Assembly (NCBI RefSeq): GCF_022458985.1
Contig: NC_061782.1
Coordinates: 8,697,672 to 8,761,671 of the forward strand
DNA: 64,000 nucleotides
Direction: 5' to 3'
Origin: Mugil cephalus
Taxonomy: Eukaryota > Chordata > Actinopteri > Mugiliformes > Mugilidae
Part shown: piece by piece, positions 10,106 to 21,513 of the stretch
How positions within the stretch are numbered: the first letter of the stretch is position 1
Layout: each line of letters begins with the position of its first letter
Program-made: the position numbers and the translations under genes
Notes under the pieces: model-generated
Databases searched by the model: none
The model's input: the letters and a program-made list of their open reading frames with translations, nothing else
What the model was told of the DNA's origin: nothing

Positions 10106-11571
10106 CACTACCGGTCAAATGTTTTAGAACACCCTAATGTTTCCAGTTATTTATTGCAATTTAAGTCATGCAAGCCCAAATGAATAGCTTAATAGTTAAA
10201 AAAAGGTTTGGTTACCCAAAACTGAAAAATAATGTACATTTCAGGGAACATGAAGTGGGTTCACAATTTAAAGCTGTTCTGCAGCAATGAAGGTTGAATC
10301 AGTCTTGAAAGCTGGTGCTACTAATTCCTACAAGTGTTCCAACTTTTCTTGATTACTTACAACCCCCTGTGTCTGCATAAAAGCAAGTGTTGGAACACAC
10401 TGTGGTACCAGACCCTCATGAGCATCAGGTGAACAGTATTGTAGTGCAGAAAATAGTGTGTTGCTACAAAAATGACGAGAAAAGGGTAATTAACAATGGA
10501 ATCATAGCACTTAAAAATGTAGGTCTCTTCCTACGGGGAAATTGCAAAGAAGGTCAAGGTGTCAGTGAGTACAATTTTCTTCACCACCAAAAGACAATCA
10601 GAGACTTGGGGGAAACTCTGACAGGAAGCGGTCTGGCAGACCCAAAGCCACAACTGAATCAGAGGACAGGTTTCTGAGAGTTAACAGCTTGTATGATAGG
10701 TGTCTCGCAGGACAACACCTTCAAGCACAGCTTAATAGTAGTCGTAGTAAGTCTCGGTTTCAACTGTGAAGAGAAGACTTCGAGCTGCGGGTTTGACAGG
10801 ATGAGTTGCAGCAGGAAAGCCGTTGCTAAGGTGTTAGAATAAGACAAAGAGGCTCTTCTGGGCCACGAAACACAGCCATTGGTCTACTAAAGACTGGATG
10901 AAGGTATTATGGACTGACAAATCAAAATTTCAAATATTCGGTTCATTACGCAGGACCTTTGTCCACCGTAGGCGAGAGGATGGTTCCACAGTGTGTGACA
11001 TCAACTGTCAAACATGGAGGAAGTGTGATGGTCTGGGGCTGTTTTGCTGGATCCAGGGTCGGTGACCTGGACAGAGTGAGCAGCACCCTGAACCAAAATG
11101 GCTAATGCAGCATTCTGCAGCGCCACACAATACCCTCTGGTATGCGCCTAGTTAGTTAGAGGTTCATCCTACAGCGAGATAATGACTCAAAACACAAGTC
11201 CAAGCTATGCTAAAACTACCTCTGTAAAAAAGAACAAGATGGTAAGCTTGAATAGATGGAGTGGTTCCAGACTTAAACCCCATCAAGCTGGTTTGGGATG
11301 AACTGGACACAAAGAGCGAAAGTCAAGCAACCTAAAAGTGCAGCACATTTATGGGAACTTCTGCAACAGACTTGGGAAGAACTTTCTGAAGAATATTTGA
11401 TTTGGCTACTTTGATGAGTCAAAGGTTAAGAATACATTTTGGTCTATAAATCGATTCCATGATTTATTTTTCAACTATGCTTTCATTTCAGAGTGCAATG
11501 ACACAAACTGAATAATTTTCAGTAAAAAAAAAAATGGAAAAAGTGTTGTTCTAAATCTTTTGATGGTGGTG
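10106..11571 (+). mobile_element. Tc1/mariner element, decayed (1466 bp)
   Basis: The left end CACTACCGGTCAAATG and the right end (minus strand CACCACCATCAAAAG) form terminal inverted repeats. They extend through a shared TTTAGAACA block and are flanked by TA at 10104-10105 and 11572-11573, the Tc1/mariner target duplication. The interior holds a broken transposase. The ends match the common teleost Tc1-like family starting CACTACCGGTCAAAAGTTTTAGAACACC. It lies in the 3' UTR of tomm20 in sense orientation. Confidence 0.9.
10590..11340 (+). pseudogene. Tc1-type transposase pseudogene
   Basis: Conserved Tc1 transposase segments can be read in different + strand frames. They include the helix-turn-helix region with RSGRPKATTESEDR (about 10630-10670), then WTDKSKFQIFG (about 10910), HGGSVMVWGCFAG (about 11015-11050), RDNDSKHKSK (about 11175) and LNPIKLVWDEL (about 11273). 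Frameshifts separate the segments, and stop codons interrupt it near 11103 and 11150. The third catalytic residue, normally E in the NPIE motif, is K here. It cannot encode an active transposase. Confidence 0.85.
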
Positions 11572-11690
11572 TATGTCCACACTAAACAGAGTATATTGTT
11601 TTCTGAAGATGTTCTTGTAGCGTCTGTTGAATGTTATTTTTATATTACTGCGTTTCACATCTGAACATGATCTTCTGTGTAACATCGTCC

Positions 11691-11696
11691 AATAAA
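11691..11696 (+). terminator. tomm20: Polyadenylation signal AATAAA (tomm20, distal)
   Basis: Canonical AATAAA about 120 bp beyond the right end of the Tc1 element, followed by an A-run and then a T/GT-rich stretch (CACTTTTGGGTCTTGCC). It is the best candidate for the original tomm20 poly(A) site. Confidence 0.6.
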
Positions 11697-11745
11697 ATGT
11701 GAAAAATCAAAAAAAACACTTTTGGGTCTTGCCTTTTTCCGTTTG

Positions 11746-11759
11746 CCAGCAGATGGCAG
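11746..11759 (+). promoter_or_regulatory. CTCF-like motif, plus orientation
   Basis: CCAGCAGATGGCAG fits the CTCF consensus CCASYAGRKGGCRS at all 14 positions. It lies about 50 bp after the tomm20 poly(A) signal, at the edge of the long gene desert before irf2bp2, which is a plausible place for a domain boundary. Binding is not shown by sequence. Confidence 0.55.
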
Positions 11760-13206
11760 TAGCAATGCACAGGAAAATTTGAGGCATCCACGGTCCTGTA
11801 GTAATGTGATGTGGTTAGTTTCAGTCTGTTTGGAAAGCTGGAGAGTTATTTTGCTGAATGGGACGGTGTTGCAGACATAAATCGAGATGAATATCCCAAC
11901 TGATTTAAATAAAACCACGGGAGTAAATATTAATGAACGTGGAGGGAGGTAGGGTAAGCCGATCTCCAGGCATTCATACACCCAGGAATGCTGCGTCAGT
12001 CCAAAAATAATCCTCAAACCTTGATCTGTGACATGTAGCGAATCCTCGACATTGGCTAGTCAAATACAGCTGTTGCCAAAGTGAGGTTGAAGGGCCATCG
12101 TGCGAGTACAGTATTTCTGTTCCCAGTCTTGGCTGTGCAACATGAGCTCGTGCAACTCCACTGAGCCACATTGTGTTTATTGTGAATGGCTTTATTGTGC
12201 GCGCAGGAGAGCAGAAGTGGAGCAGCTCGTAGGGGAAGGGAGTAGGTCTGGTTGGAAGTGTGTCTCTTGGAAGACAAATAGAGCTGTAATTATTTTTATC
12301 CCCGTCTGCAGCTGTTTTTCTACAGACTCTGGCCAGAGCGACCCGGACCTTGAGGTTGCCAGGAAACGAGAGCGGAGGAAGGGAAGAGAGGGGGGTGGGG
12401 GGACGGGGGACGGGGGCTGTAGTTTTTCTACATTGGGGATGAAAAATGAACGGCGGCCCAGAAATGTCGAGTGAAGACTAAATGGTAGACACTGTTCCAT
12501 TTTCCATGAACTCATGGGCTCACTCTGCGGTCTTCGGCGCTCCTGCTAGTTGGCCGCTTTGTGGAAAAGGAGAAGCCTGTCAGGGGGGGTCTGTAGCGTC
12601 GTCTGGACCTGAGCGTGTGTGTGTGCAGAAGAAGTGACTTGTTGTTAACCTATACTTTGGGGAGGCAGAGGGGGGAAAAAAATATATATCAGACTGTTGT
12701 TGGAGGTCAAGCTTGAGCTGTGGTCTGGAGCTGGTGCTGGGGGTAGGAACAGGTTCAACCCGCTCTCCGCAGAGAGTACCACTGGCCTGCTTCTCTTGTA
12801 AATAAACACTAGGCCGCCGGTCCCTGCAGACTGGAGAGGGCTGAGGGGTCACTGGAGGATACCAGAGCAGCCAGAACCGCTATGAAAGCATAAAGTAAAC
12901 CCAGTGACACGGGCCTTGACATGAGGAGAAACGCTGTTATAGATTACAGCATGACGCAGCAAAACCTCTGTTGCGTTTTTGAGACAAAGTCACATCCCAG
13001 TGCTCAGCAGAATATTAATGTAATCAATGAAGTGTTTACTGTAATTCTTTCGATTCAGCGTCTGTCGCTCACTTGCAATCCTGCTCTATTTGGGTTTGTT
13101 TGAATGGATTATGAGTCAGCTCTTCGTATCTGATGAAGCAGGAAGGAAAGGAGGAGGCAGAAGAAGAAAAAAAATAGAAGAAAATGGAGAAAGTTCCCGT
13201 TGTTGT

Positions 13207-13220
13207 GCAGCAGGGGGCAC
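13207..13220 (+). promoter_or_regulatory. Second CTCF-like motif, plus orientation
   Basis: GCAGCAGGGGGCAC fits CCASYAGRKGGCRS at 13 of 14 positions (first base differs) and has the strong core AGGGGGCAC. It lies 1.5 kb from the first plus-oriented site and points the same way. Confidence 0.5.
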
Positions 13221-13813
13221 TGTGGCTCCAGGCCAGATTTTGCAGACGTCCACGATGGTCCACTGAAGGACGCCTGAATGGAGAGAGCCGAGAGCCTAAC
13301 AGTTCCAGTTGACAGCAATAACAAAGGCTGAGCAGCCTGCAGCACAGCAACGGTGATCAGAAGGACGGATATTTAACAGTTTATTATCCCCCTTTTCTCT
13401 GATGTGTGCAGGGCATGACAGATGCAACCTCTCACTTCGTTACAAGTGCATCGAGAAATAACCTGCTTTTAAAAAGCAACAGGGCCACAGAGAGGCTCTG
13501 ACCAGCTTGGACCGAAGCACCGTCACTGTAATTTCTGCACTTGGATTCTGATCATATGTCAGCTGTTGTATTGGGAATAATATAATAGCTGTAATAATTT
13601 GAGCTCCACAACTCATTACTGATAATCCTGTCAACAAATTATCCACATCACTAATGACCTTTGCTGTGTTATTGCCCTGTGTGAGCTTGAATGTCAAAGC
13701 TTGATTGCTGCTCCCGTGTACCGAGTGCCATTTGACCGGCGGAGATGTCTGGTTATGTAGGAGCAGCTGTGTTTGGGAGTTTAAGGCGGCCAGAAATAGC
13801 TCAGTTGTATGTG

Positions 13814-13827
13814 GTTGCTATGGCAGC
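13814..13827. promoter_or_regulatory. RFX X-box-like palindrome
   Basis: On the minus strand GCTGCCATAGCAAC fits the X-box rule GYNRCC-N2-RRNAAC. RFX-family factors bind such imperfect palindromes. Motif evidence only. Confidence 0.4.
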
Positions 13828-14905
13828 TCCACGTAGCTCTGCAAAGCAGCAGACTCTCTGCTGCAGCCGCGTCCACATTTGAGATCCTCCGAGGAGGCAT
13901 TTGCCGCCCGTGGCTTTGCTTATTTCGCGTTAGCTGGAGGCGTCCACAGAGGCCTGCGGTCCTCCGAGCGCCTCTGTTTTGGAACATGTTTTCTCGATGA
14001 TGCCCTCTGCCTCCGTGTCCTGTCGCTGATGTCACAGCCTACTGTACGTTGTCATGGGGAGGGCAGGCTCGGGAGAAACATGAGACATGTCCAGGCTATT
14101 ATTAAAACCGCAGCTCCCTTCTGCACTGCCACTTGTGTGCGCAGCAGCAACACGGTATATTAATTACCCGCCGCCTCCTTTTTCTTTTTCCTTTTTTTTT
14201 TTTTCTGTGTCATTCACCAGTGAGGGAAAGAAGGAGAAAAATTTCCAAGGCACGTCCTAAAAATAAAGCAGCACTGTACGTGCTCAGAGTTTTAACTTCC
14301 ACACAGATGACCCATTTTTCCATCTCAAAGGGTCTGAGGATGGGTGGAAAAAAGAGGCGGGGGGGGGGGTGAAGCAACAGTGGAGCCAATCACGTGAATC
14401 TAAAGCAGGCTACAAATCCTGGCGGATTTCTCTTCCTCTGTGGTTTGATGCCTTTTACTGTCATCTGTTTTTCCATCTCTCCGCTGCTATCCCTGTGGTG
14501 ATTTAACTCGTGCTGCGGCCCTGCCTCCGCGCTGCTTTTCTCCCCCATCTCGCCTATTTGGCCGTGCTGTTTACATTCCCTGTGAGTGCGAGCTGAATGG
14601 TGTGGAGAGTCGCTCCCCCCACCGAGCGCCCAGCCACCCCGGCTGCCTCTAATGTCAGCCTGTCTGCCCCCCCACCCACCCAATCCCCATCCCCATCCCC
14701 TCGCGTTGCCGCCAGCCTCCACCTATCTCCTCATCACTAGATCCCTGATAAGGCTGAAATTCAATAGCGCTGCTCAGCCTGAGACGAGTAAGTGCATCAC
14801 ATGACCTGTGAATTCCTGTTTACGCTGAGTGGTTTTCATATTTTGGTCTGATAACACACACACCCCCCTCCGATTCGTCATGAACGGGTGGCGGTGGGGG
14901 TGGCA

Positions 14906-14950
14906 GTGGTGGTGGTGGTGGTGGTGGTGGAGGAGGAGGGGGAGGGGGAT
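14906..14950. repeat. (GGT)n(GGA)n microsatellite
   Basis: About eight GGT units running into GGA/GGGGA-rich sequence. A second GGT-rich tract follows near 15450-15480. The proline- and histidine-rich frames on the minus strand come from these repeats. Confidence 0.85.
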
Positions 14951-16167
14951 AATAGCAGCAGAGCATAAAGGAAGACAGAAAATATTGCTCAGCATCAGCT
15001 CTCATCCTGTCATCTGTCATCAGCATTATCTGTGCAATCTAGGCAAGGAGTGAAACTAGAAGAGGGAAGTGACACATACGCTAAGCGGGAGGGTGAAGAA
15101 TGGGTTAACTCAGCAGACTGTGTGCACAGTTATTTCTTTTTTCTTCCCCCACCCCAACCACCACCACCGCCGCCGCCGCCCCCACCCCCCCCATTCCCCA
15201 TCTCTCTGATCTGCCTTCCTGTCTCACAAGCAGTGCAGTGCAGAGGCTTTGAACATCATGAGAGAGTCAGACAGGCTTGTTTTGCATACTGTCGGTCTCC
15301 TGCATTGACTTGTAGCAAATCCTTGCCCTCGGGAGGCACGTCAGAGGGGATTAATGGGAGGGCCGGGCCTCACAGAGTTTCCCATTGTCGCAGCCCAGCC
15401 CTGCACTGTATTTCCATCCCGCAGAGTGAGAAAAGAGCGAGCAGGTGGGGTGGTGGTGGAGGTGGTGGTGGTGGTGGTAGAATGTGGGTGTGTGTGTGTG
15501 GGGTGGGGGTGTGAGGGGGGGTCAACTTGTGTGTGCAATGTGTCAGAGCAGGCAGGCAGGCGGGGAGGGAGGGAGGGGGGTTATACAGTGGTGTTATTTC
15601 CCTCTGCCCTGATTCTTTGGAGCTGGGCTGAAGGGAGGGGAGGAGAGTGTAAATAATGTATTTGGAGCGGCGGGGTGGAGGGAGATGGAGCTTGACCGAG
15701 CTCAGAGCAGGGGAGGGAAAGAGTTGAGCGGCCATGCTGCTGCCGAGCAGGAAGCCGGCGGCCCGGAGGAGGGCTGAGGTGGGGGGGGGAGAGAAACAGA
15801 GAACTGTGTGAGCTGTAACAACGCTGTTGCGGTGCTCAGGGGAATGTGGGGCCTCCTCAAGAATGTGGCAATCCTCTACTTCCGCTATGCTCTCTCGCTT
15901 TTTTTACCAAGACAAATAGTTTGCTGCCGCACGCCGCCATTAATAATGTAACGTTCGTAATAACGTAATGCGAAATGCTTCTTCGCAACAAGCCTGGAGC
16001 TGGCAGGGATTTCCTCACGAAACGTAGCGGTCCGGTCGCAGGAAGGGAGCATTAGTCAGATTCACGTCCAGGCTAAAACAAAATGCTTATTTGTTTATTG
16101 TTTTAGTTTGACATATAGGGAAGTATGGTCATTAATTTCCCACACAATAAATAGATGAAATAATTAG

Positions 16168-16551
16168 CCTCCGAGACCCGAGCTTTTGTTTGGAATGCAT
16201 TTTTAATTTCCTCAAGGGATTTTGGATTAGTAGGACCGGAGAAGTATAAAAAAAAATAAATAAATAAGCATCATCTTTGAACAGGAAGTAGTTTCTGAAA
16301 AAAATAAATGGCCTAAAATGTGAACACGGGGATTATTTCACTGTATATTACAATAAAGGCCCTAAATGTGTACCAATAACTGTTTATTTTGATGCAGAAG
16401 CAGAATTAAAAACAATTGTTGACCCTTTGCTTTCAGTACATGGCAGAAAAAAGTGTCCCCTTATGAGGACAACAGGTCTAAATGAAACAGAATAATCTGC
16501 CACAAACCTAACACATTGTGTCCCCATATGAGGACGCAGGGTCTCAGGAGG
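16168..16551. mobile_element. Short inverted-repeat element flanked by TTAG (piggyBac-like MITE, copy 1)
   Basis: The left end CCTCCGAGACCC and the right end GGGTCTCAGGAGG form terminal inverted repeats (CCTCC-GAGACCC against CCTCCTGAGACCC). TTAG flanks both ends (16164-16167 and 16552-16555). A related copy starts at 17397 after TTAA. Tetranucleotide TTAA-type flanks with CCT ends suggest a piggyBac-type non-autonomous element; the class is inference. The right end carries a near-duplicated block (GTGTCCCC[T/A]TATGAGGAC) at about 16452 and 16519. Confidence 0.6.
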
Positions 16552-16552
16552 T

Positions 16553-16782
16553 TAGAGGTGAGAAAATATATCGATATGGTAATATATCGCGATTTTCTTC
16601 CAATACCACTTTTTCTCTACAAGTGCAATAAATTGGAAATGCATTTGTCCAAAGTCAATTTGTCCAAAGAATTATCGCTGTCATCTGATATACATATATG
16701 CAACTTGTATTTTAAGCTGCAATTAAATTGAGTATCGTGATACGTATTGTATCGTGAAGTCCTTGCAAACACCCACCCCTAG
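16553..16782. mobile_element. Probable hAT-like MITE remnant abutting the preceding element
   Basis: The left end TAGAGGTGAG and the right end (minus strand CTAGGGGTGGGTG) are related inverted ends. The interior has the ATATCGATATGG...ATATATCGCGAT and TATCGTGATACGTATTGTATCG blocks common in teleost short hAT-like elements. No clean 8-bp duplication is visible, so the ends and class are tentative. Confidence 0.5.
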
Positions 16783-17396
16783 AAATTATTTCCACCCTAA
16801 TGTCAGTAGCTATACTAAATGTTAGGATAACCAAAAGACAGGAAACACTAGAAAATTGTTAAATTTGGTTTATACGTCTGCAGCAGACCTGTGCAGAACC
16901 TACACTATCACCTATATGAGTTCACCTTTGTACACATTTGTACTTACTGATGCTTTGTGATTGCGCTGCTAGTTGACTTCTACGCAACTGTGTTCAGTTT
17001 CTCCGTGTTCTTCAAACAGCTGAGAGATATGAAGAGAGAAGAGATCAGATTAAATAGTATGCAGGAGGCAGAATTTACATACAGAGGCGAGGGGGAAGAC
17101 ACAGACCTGGAAATGCATTTTTGAACACTGCTGCTGCCGTCTCCTTTGGGTGCAATTGTATTTCTGGAGAGATGCAGACAAGGACAGAGCTACGTGTCAC
17201 CATTAACCTAGCTGCGCCGTCCACGTTTACATTCCCCAATCAGCCAACCACCACTCACACTGATGTTAGCTAGAAGCTAGTTAACAAGGCATGCACCATT
17301 TTTTTTTGCCAGTCTTTTTTGCCCCCTCATTTAGAGTCTTTGAATCCACCTCTGCGTGTGAGACGCTCCTAAAATTGACTCATTAACATTGATTAA

Positions 17397-17690
17397 CCTC
17401 CTGAGACCAGAGCTTTTGTTTAGTATCCATTTTTATTTTCTCCATTTCTCTTTGTTTGGGATTAGCAGGAGCTAAGAACAATAAAAACTAAGCATCGTCT
17501 CTGAACAGGAAGTAGTTTTTGGAAAAAAAATATGCCCTCATGTGTGGACACATGAGGGCATGAGACATAAGATTATTTCACTCAGTAACAAAATATAAAA
17601 ACTGCTAATTTTCATGTCTGAACATTGCTGTGCAAAAGTATAATTGTAAATAATGAAGTCCCAATGTCCTCAACCGAGTACTTGCTAACT
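17397..17690. mobile_element. Copy 2 of the piggyBac-like MITE (right end not found)
   Basis: It begins CCTCCTGAGACC directly after TTAA (17393-17396). It runs in parallel with copy 1 through the shared GAGCTTTTGTTT, GGATTAGCAGGA/GGATTAGTAGGA and CTGAACAGGAAGTAGTTT blocks, then diverges. A perfect 13-bp hairpin lies at 17532-17561. The right inverted repeat is not seen, so the end given is approximate. Confidence 0.55.
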
Positions 17691-17944
17691 AGCAAAGTTA
17701 TAGCTTGTTATTATTGATAGAATTGTGTCAAATCAGACTAGAAAAGTTAATGAGCATAAATAAGCAAGTTTTAACTTTTTAACAAATTTTATGAGGTTTT
17801 GTGCCTTGCCCACTTGCCCGCTATCATGTTTACAAAAATAGAACGTGCGTAAAAATGTCTGCCTAAAATATGGGGGTTGTGTGCTAGGCTATTTCTTCAT
17901 CAGCGTTGTGTGTCAAACAGCCTCCTACCTGACCTAACTTGACC

Positions 17945-18055
17945 CCAACTCTCTGACCCCTGGTGCAGGTAAGTGGATTTTGCTATCTTTAGGACAAAGC
18001 CAGGCTAGCAGTTCTTGTCTTTACGTTAAGCTAAGCTAACAGCTAATGCAGCTTT
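17945..18055 (+). repeat. Fragment of a dispersed fish repeat (CTAAGCTAAGCTAAC block)
   Basis: It contains AAGTGGATTTTGCTATCTTT...GACAAAGCCAGGCTAGC followed by CTTTACGTTAAGCTAAGCTAAC. I recall this as a widespread teleost interspersed repeat, and a second related block (CTTTATGCTAAGCTAAG) occurs at about 54762-54779. Its class is not resolved here. Confidence 0.45.
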
Positions 18056-21000
18056 ATATAAGGTGCACAGACGCCTTGGTCTTTTCATGGAGCTCCCTGC
18101 ATGAGTATACCTTGACTTTAACCGTTGCGCCAACACTTTCTTTATCCCTCTCCTTATCTCTCTGTGCCATTTTCTTCTCTTTCTCCCACACCTGTTATGT
18201 TTTATAGCGGCAATAAAAGATACCTCGACCTTGAAAGATGACAGAGCAGCCCCGACTACAATCATCTGAGGAAAGAAATCTCTCTGCTCTCCTTTTACGC
18301 GCGGTGTAACCTTGTTGTAACTTTTTGTATTTTATCATCTTTTCCCGGGCTTTGCCGAACTCTGTTGCCGTATCACCCCACGCAGCTCGGCGGCTACAAC
18401 CCACTCGTTCACCCGAGAACTACAAAGTGACGCCTTGCATCTTGTGTAACCACCACCAGTCTTTGAAGACTTTGGCTTTGAGCTCTGTGTCTCATCAATT
18501 CCCTACGCAAAAGCTAAATTTGAATCTGAGGCGAGCGCATAAGGGGGGTAGCTTATCTGCCCCACTCGTTTAATGTTATTCATTCATGCACACTATTTTT
18601 ATGACAGGCTGTGCATGCAGGACTAGTTTACATATTTTTGTTGTTTATGTAACCGGTCTGCATGTGGATGCTTAGATATGACAGTACAGTAACAGCGCTG
18701 GTTGCTTCTGGAGCGAGCTGGGAGCCCATTCATACATTAAAGACACGATTTGTTATGTTCTGCGTGAAAATTGGAAGCAGAAACGAATATATATCAAAGG
18801 TCTGACCAGTCTTGAGGCGTTCAGGATCAATTTTTGATGTGAATTCACGTCTTAACTCAAAGTGAAAGAGATATCCCCCTCATTCCCAGTCCGTGAAGGA
18901 GCCGTGCCATAAAGTGAGTGGTAAATTCCTGACTTATTTGTCATCTGGGGCCTGGATTTGTCACATCCAATCTGCTTTTCTCAATGAACTGGGGAGGGAG
19001 ATTACAGGCTCATAGTCAGTGAGATAATAATGGCGAGTCAAGCTTTGGCTCTCAAATGAAAGTCCTCAAGAGGATGAGCCACGCCGTATGCGACGTTTCA
19101 TTCTTACGACGTCGGCCGGAGCTCTTTTTTTTTTTTTCTTCTTCTTCTCCTTTTTCTTTGCGCCCATCTGGAAATATGATTTATTACGACGACCAAATCC
19201 GTTTGAAACACCGGTCAGCCTCGCAATTGTTCTGTGAACCTAAGCCGCAGAGCCACGCCACTCTTCTCTATCCTCCAGCCCCGCATTTCACTCAGTAGCA
19301 AATCCTCTTCGAGGCTGAGCCAATCCTCCGTGCGGCTGCATTCACGAGCCACCGTAAGATGAGAGCTGAAGAAACCTGTTGTTATTCTACGCCCTGTGTC
19401 TGACCACCTGACGCGTAATTGATAGGAGAGTTAGCACAATTTCCCCCCCCTTACATTACGGCCCCCTGCACGCCGTTGATTTATTTCAGTGTCCTGTCAC
19501 GTAAGCTCGTGATGTCTCCACTTTAAATCTGACCTACTTTCACCAAAGCCTTGATTTTGTTGGAAAGCTTTTTTTTTATAATAAATACGCTTTACTTGTT
19601 TGAGGTGTTTTGAGGCGTCCATGAGGACTTCATCATCCAGAAAAAGTTCTTTCCCATTTATTTTGACACGGAAAGCTCCCGTTCTTGACTTGATTTGAAT
19701 TTAATGGACTTGTAGATGATTAATGAATCAATTACTGGATACAGCATCTGATCTCTGGGTGGCTGCAGAAGCAAGGCTGACAGCTTCTCAAATTGAACGG
19801 AGCACTGTCGCTGCAGAGACTCGCCGGCTGCCAGCTCGGTGTGCTCCTGTAATTATAAATGCATGAAATGATTAACAAACAACTCCGCCGCGAGGCTGCT
19901 ACTCGCCGGGTCACTCGGGGTCAGCAGGAAGGGCGGCGGAAAGTGGAGCTTGCAGATGATTGCACTTTGTCTGATAAGGACGCTCACGCAGATTGAGTTA
20001 ATCTTGTGGCGAGAAATGCACTAAAGGCTTTTAGCCCAGATGACGCTCAGTGTGAGGCCTCTCCCTCATATTGCTCAGTGAAAAGCTTTGCGAAAGCACT
20101 CCCGCCGCAGCCGCCGCTTCCACCCCACCATCCACACCCTGTCTACCCTCCCAACCCCCACTGCTCCTTTCTTCCAGAGGGATGGCTTGTTGACATCCAT
20201 TAGGAGGTTTCCCAGCATTGAGTCAGGCCAGGAAAGATGGCTAATGATGTAATTCCCTGAGAGATGACATTAAAATGTCAAAGTGCTGCAGCTGACATCA
20301 TCCATTTAGCACACATTTTCCTATAACATTAGTCTGTGCCTTTTTCCTTCCCTCAGCTTTCCTTCTCAGAAACTGGAGCTCCACACCCATCCCACTGCCT
20401 CCAGGCTCTACTTAGGTGTGCAGCCACACAGTGAAGGACAGACTGGAATCAAAGCGTGTCTTCCCCTGCAGCTATAAATGCCCTGCTCCAGAAAACAGTG
20501 TTTTGAACAGGCTGTGTGTGTCACGTTACATTCATCCTCCCTTCTTAAAGCTTCATCTGATGCTAATTCATCCTGTCTGCACAACAAAGACCGCGACGCC
20601 CTGCAGTACTCTTTCCTCCACCTCTTGTGCTATTTCCTAATTCCTCGCACATGTGGGAATGACCTCTGGAGGATTTTAGGGTTAGCCAACTGAAATGATC
20701 CTCCTCAATAACTGCAATTCTGATTCTGCACGCGTGACAGAACAAAGAGAACATCTTGTACGAAGCGCATTCTCTACCTGCGCCGGTCAACAAGCACGCC
20801 GTTTTTCTGAGAAAATCTGGGATGGGAAATTATATTTCTATGAGGGAGACCTGACAGCTCGCTATTCTTCAGCCCAGTGAGTGGGCAGGCTTAGACGTCA
20901 ATAATGGATGCTTGAAGGCAGAGTAAGTAGACGTGAACTGGAAGCAGAGAAGGGGGCTGCGCCTCACTCAATAATGAATCAATTGATCCCCCTGCAGATG

Positions 21001-21408
21001 ATGGATCGGGTTGCTATGACGACAGATGCAGTGCTACCCGGAGCGTGGAGAAGAGGTTTGTTTCCCAGAACCGTGCACTCGAGGCAGCGAGTGTCTTCAA
21101 TGTACAGTGACGCGGGACATGATTAATAAAGGAGGTGAAAATAGAAATTATTAAGTGGTTAATTAATGCAGCCAGATGGATATTCTCCAGTGAAGAATTA
21201 CTGCAAAGAATCAGCAATCCATCACATCATGCTATGCAACCTTAAATCTATTTATTCTTTTTTTTCTTTTTTATCAAACACACAGATGTGAAGATGCTGC
21301 AGGTGCACGGATTATGCTGGCAATCATTCAGTCTTTGATTACTCTGGGCGTTCCTCCTTTGATGGCTGTTTTAGCACCGAGCCGGAGCTGAATACACATG
21401 TGGGTTTT

Positions 21409-21410
<2 letters not shown>

Positions 21411-21443
<33 letters not shown>
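21411..21443. repeat. (TG)n microsatellite
   Basis: About 16 TG units. A (GGCAGC)/(AGC)-rich tract follows at about 21640-21672. Confidence 0.95.
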
Positions 21444-21445
<2 letters not shown>

Positions 21446-21499
21446 CGCTGGCTTCTCGAAAAAACCAACATGTTTACCGTGTCTGCATGTGTGCGTTTT

Positions 21500-21513
21500 G
21501 TTGCCGTGGCAAC
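21500..21513. promoter_or_regulatory. RFX X-box (perfect half-sites)
   Basis: GTTGCC-GT-GGCAAC is a perfect inverted repeat of the RFX half-site with a 2-bp spacer. A second match with a 1-bp spacer (GTTGCC-A-AGTAAC) lies at 21544-21556. Confidence 0.6.

Larger units (their letters stand above)
9866..11715 (+). other. tomm20: tomm20 3' untranslated region, interrupted by a Tc1 element
   Basis: About 240 bp of UTR follow the stop. A 1466-bp Tc1 element then intervenes (10106-11571), and about 140 bp of further UTR-like sequence end in AATAAA at 11691-11696 with an A-rich stretch just after. Without the insert the UTR would be about 380 bp. A Pumilio-type TGTATATA lies at 10031-10038. The extent beyond the insert is inferred from the poly(A) signal and needs transcript support. 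Confidence 0.6.

Noticed and set aside
16790..17390. Stretch that looks like a CpG-decayed transposon
   Set aside because: No inverted ends, target duplication or second copy could be found in this window.
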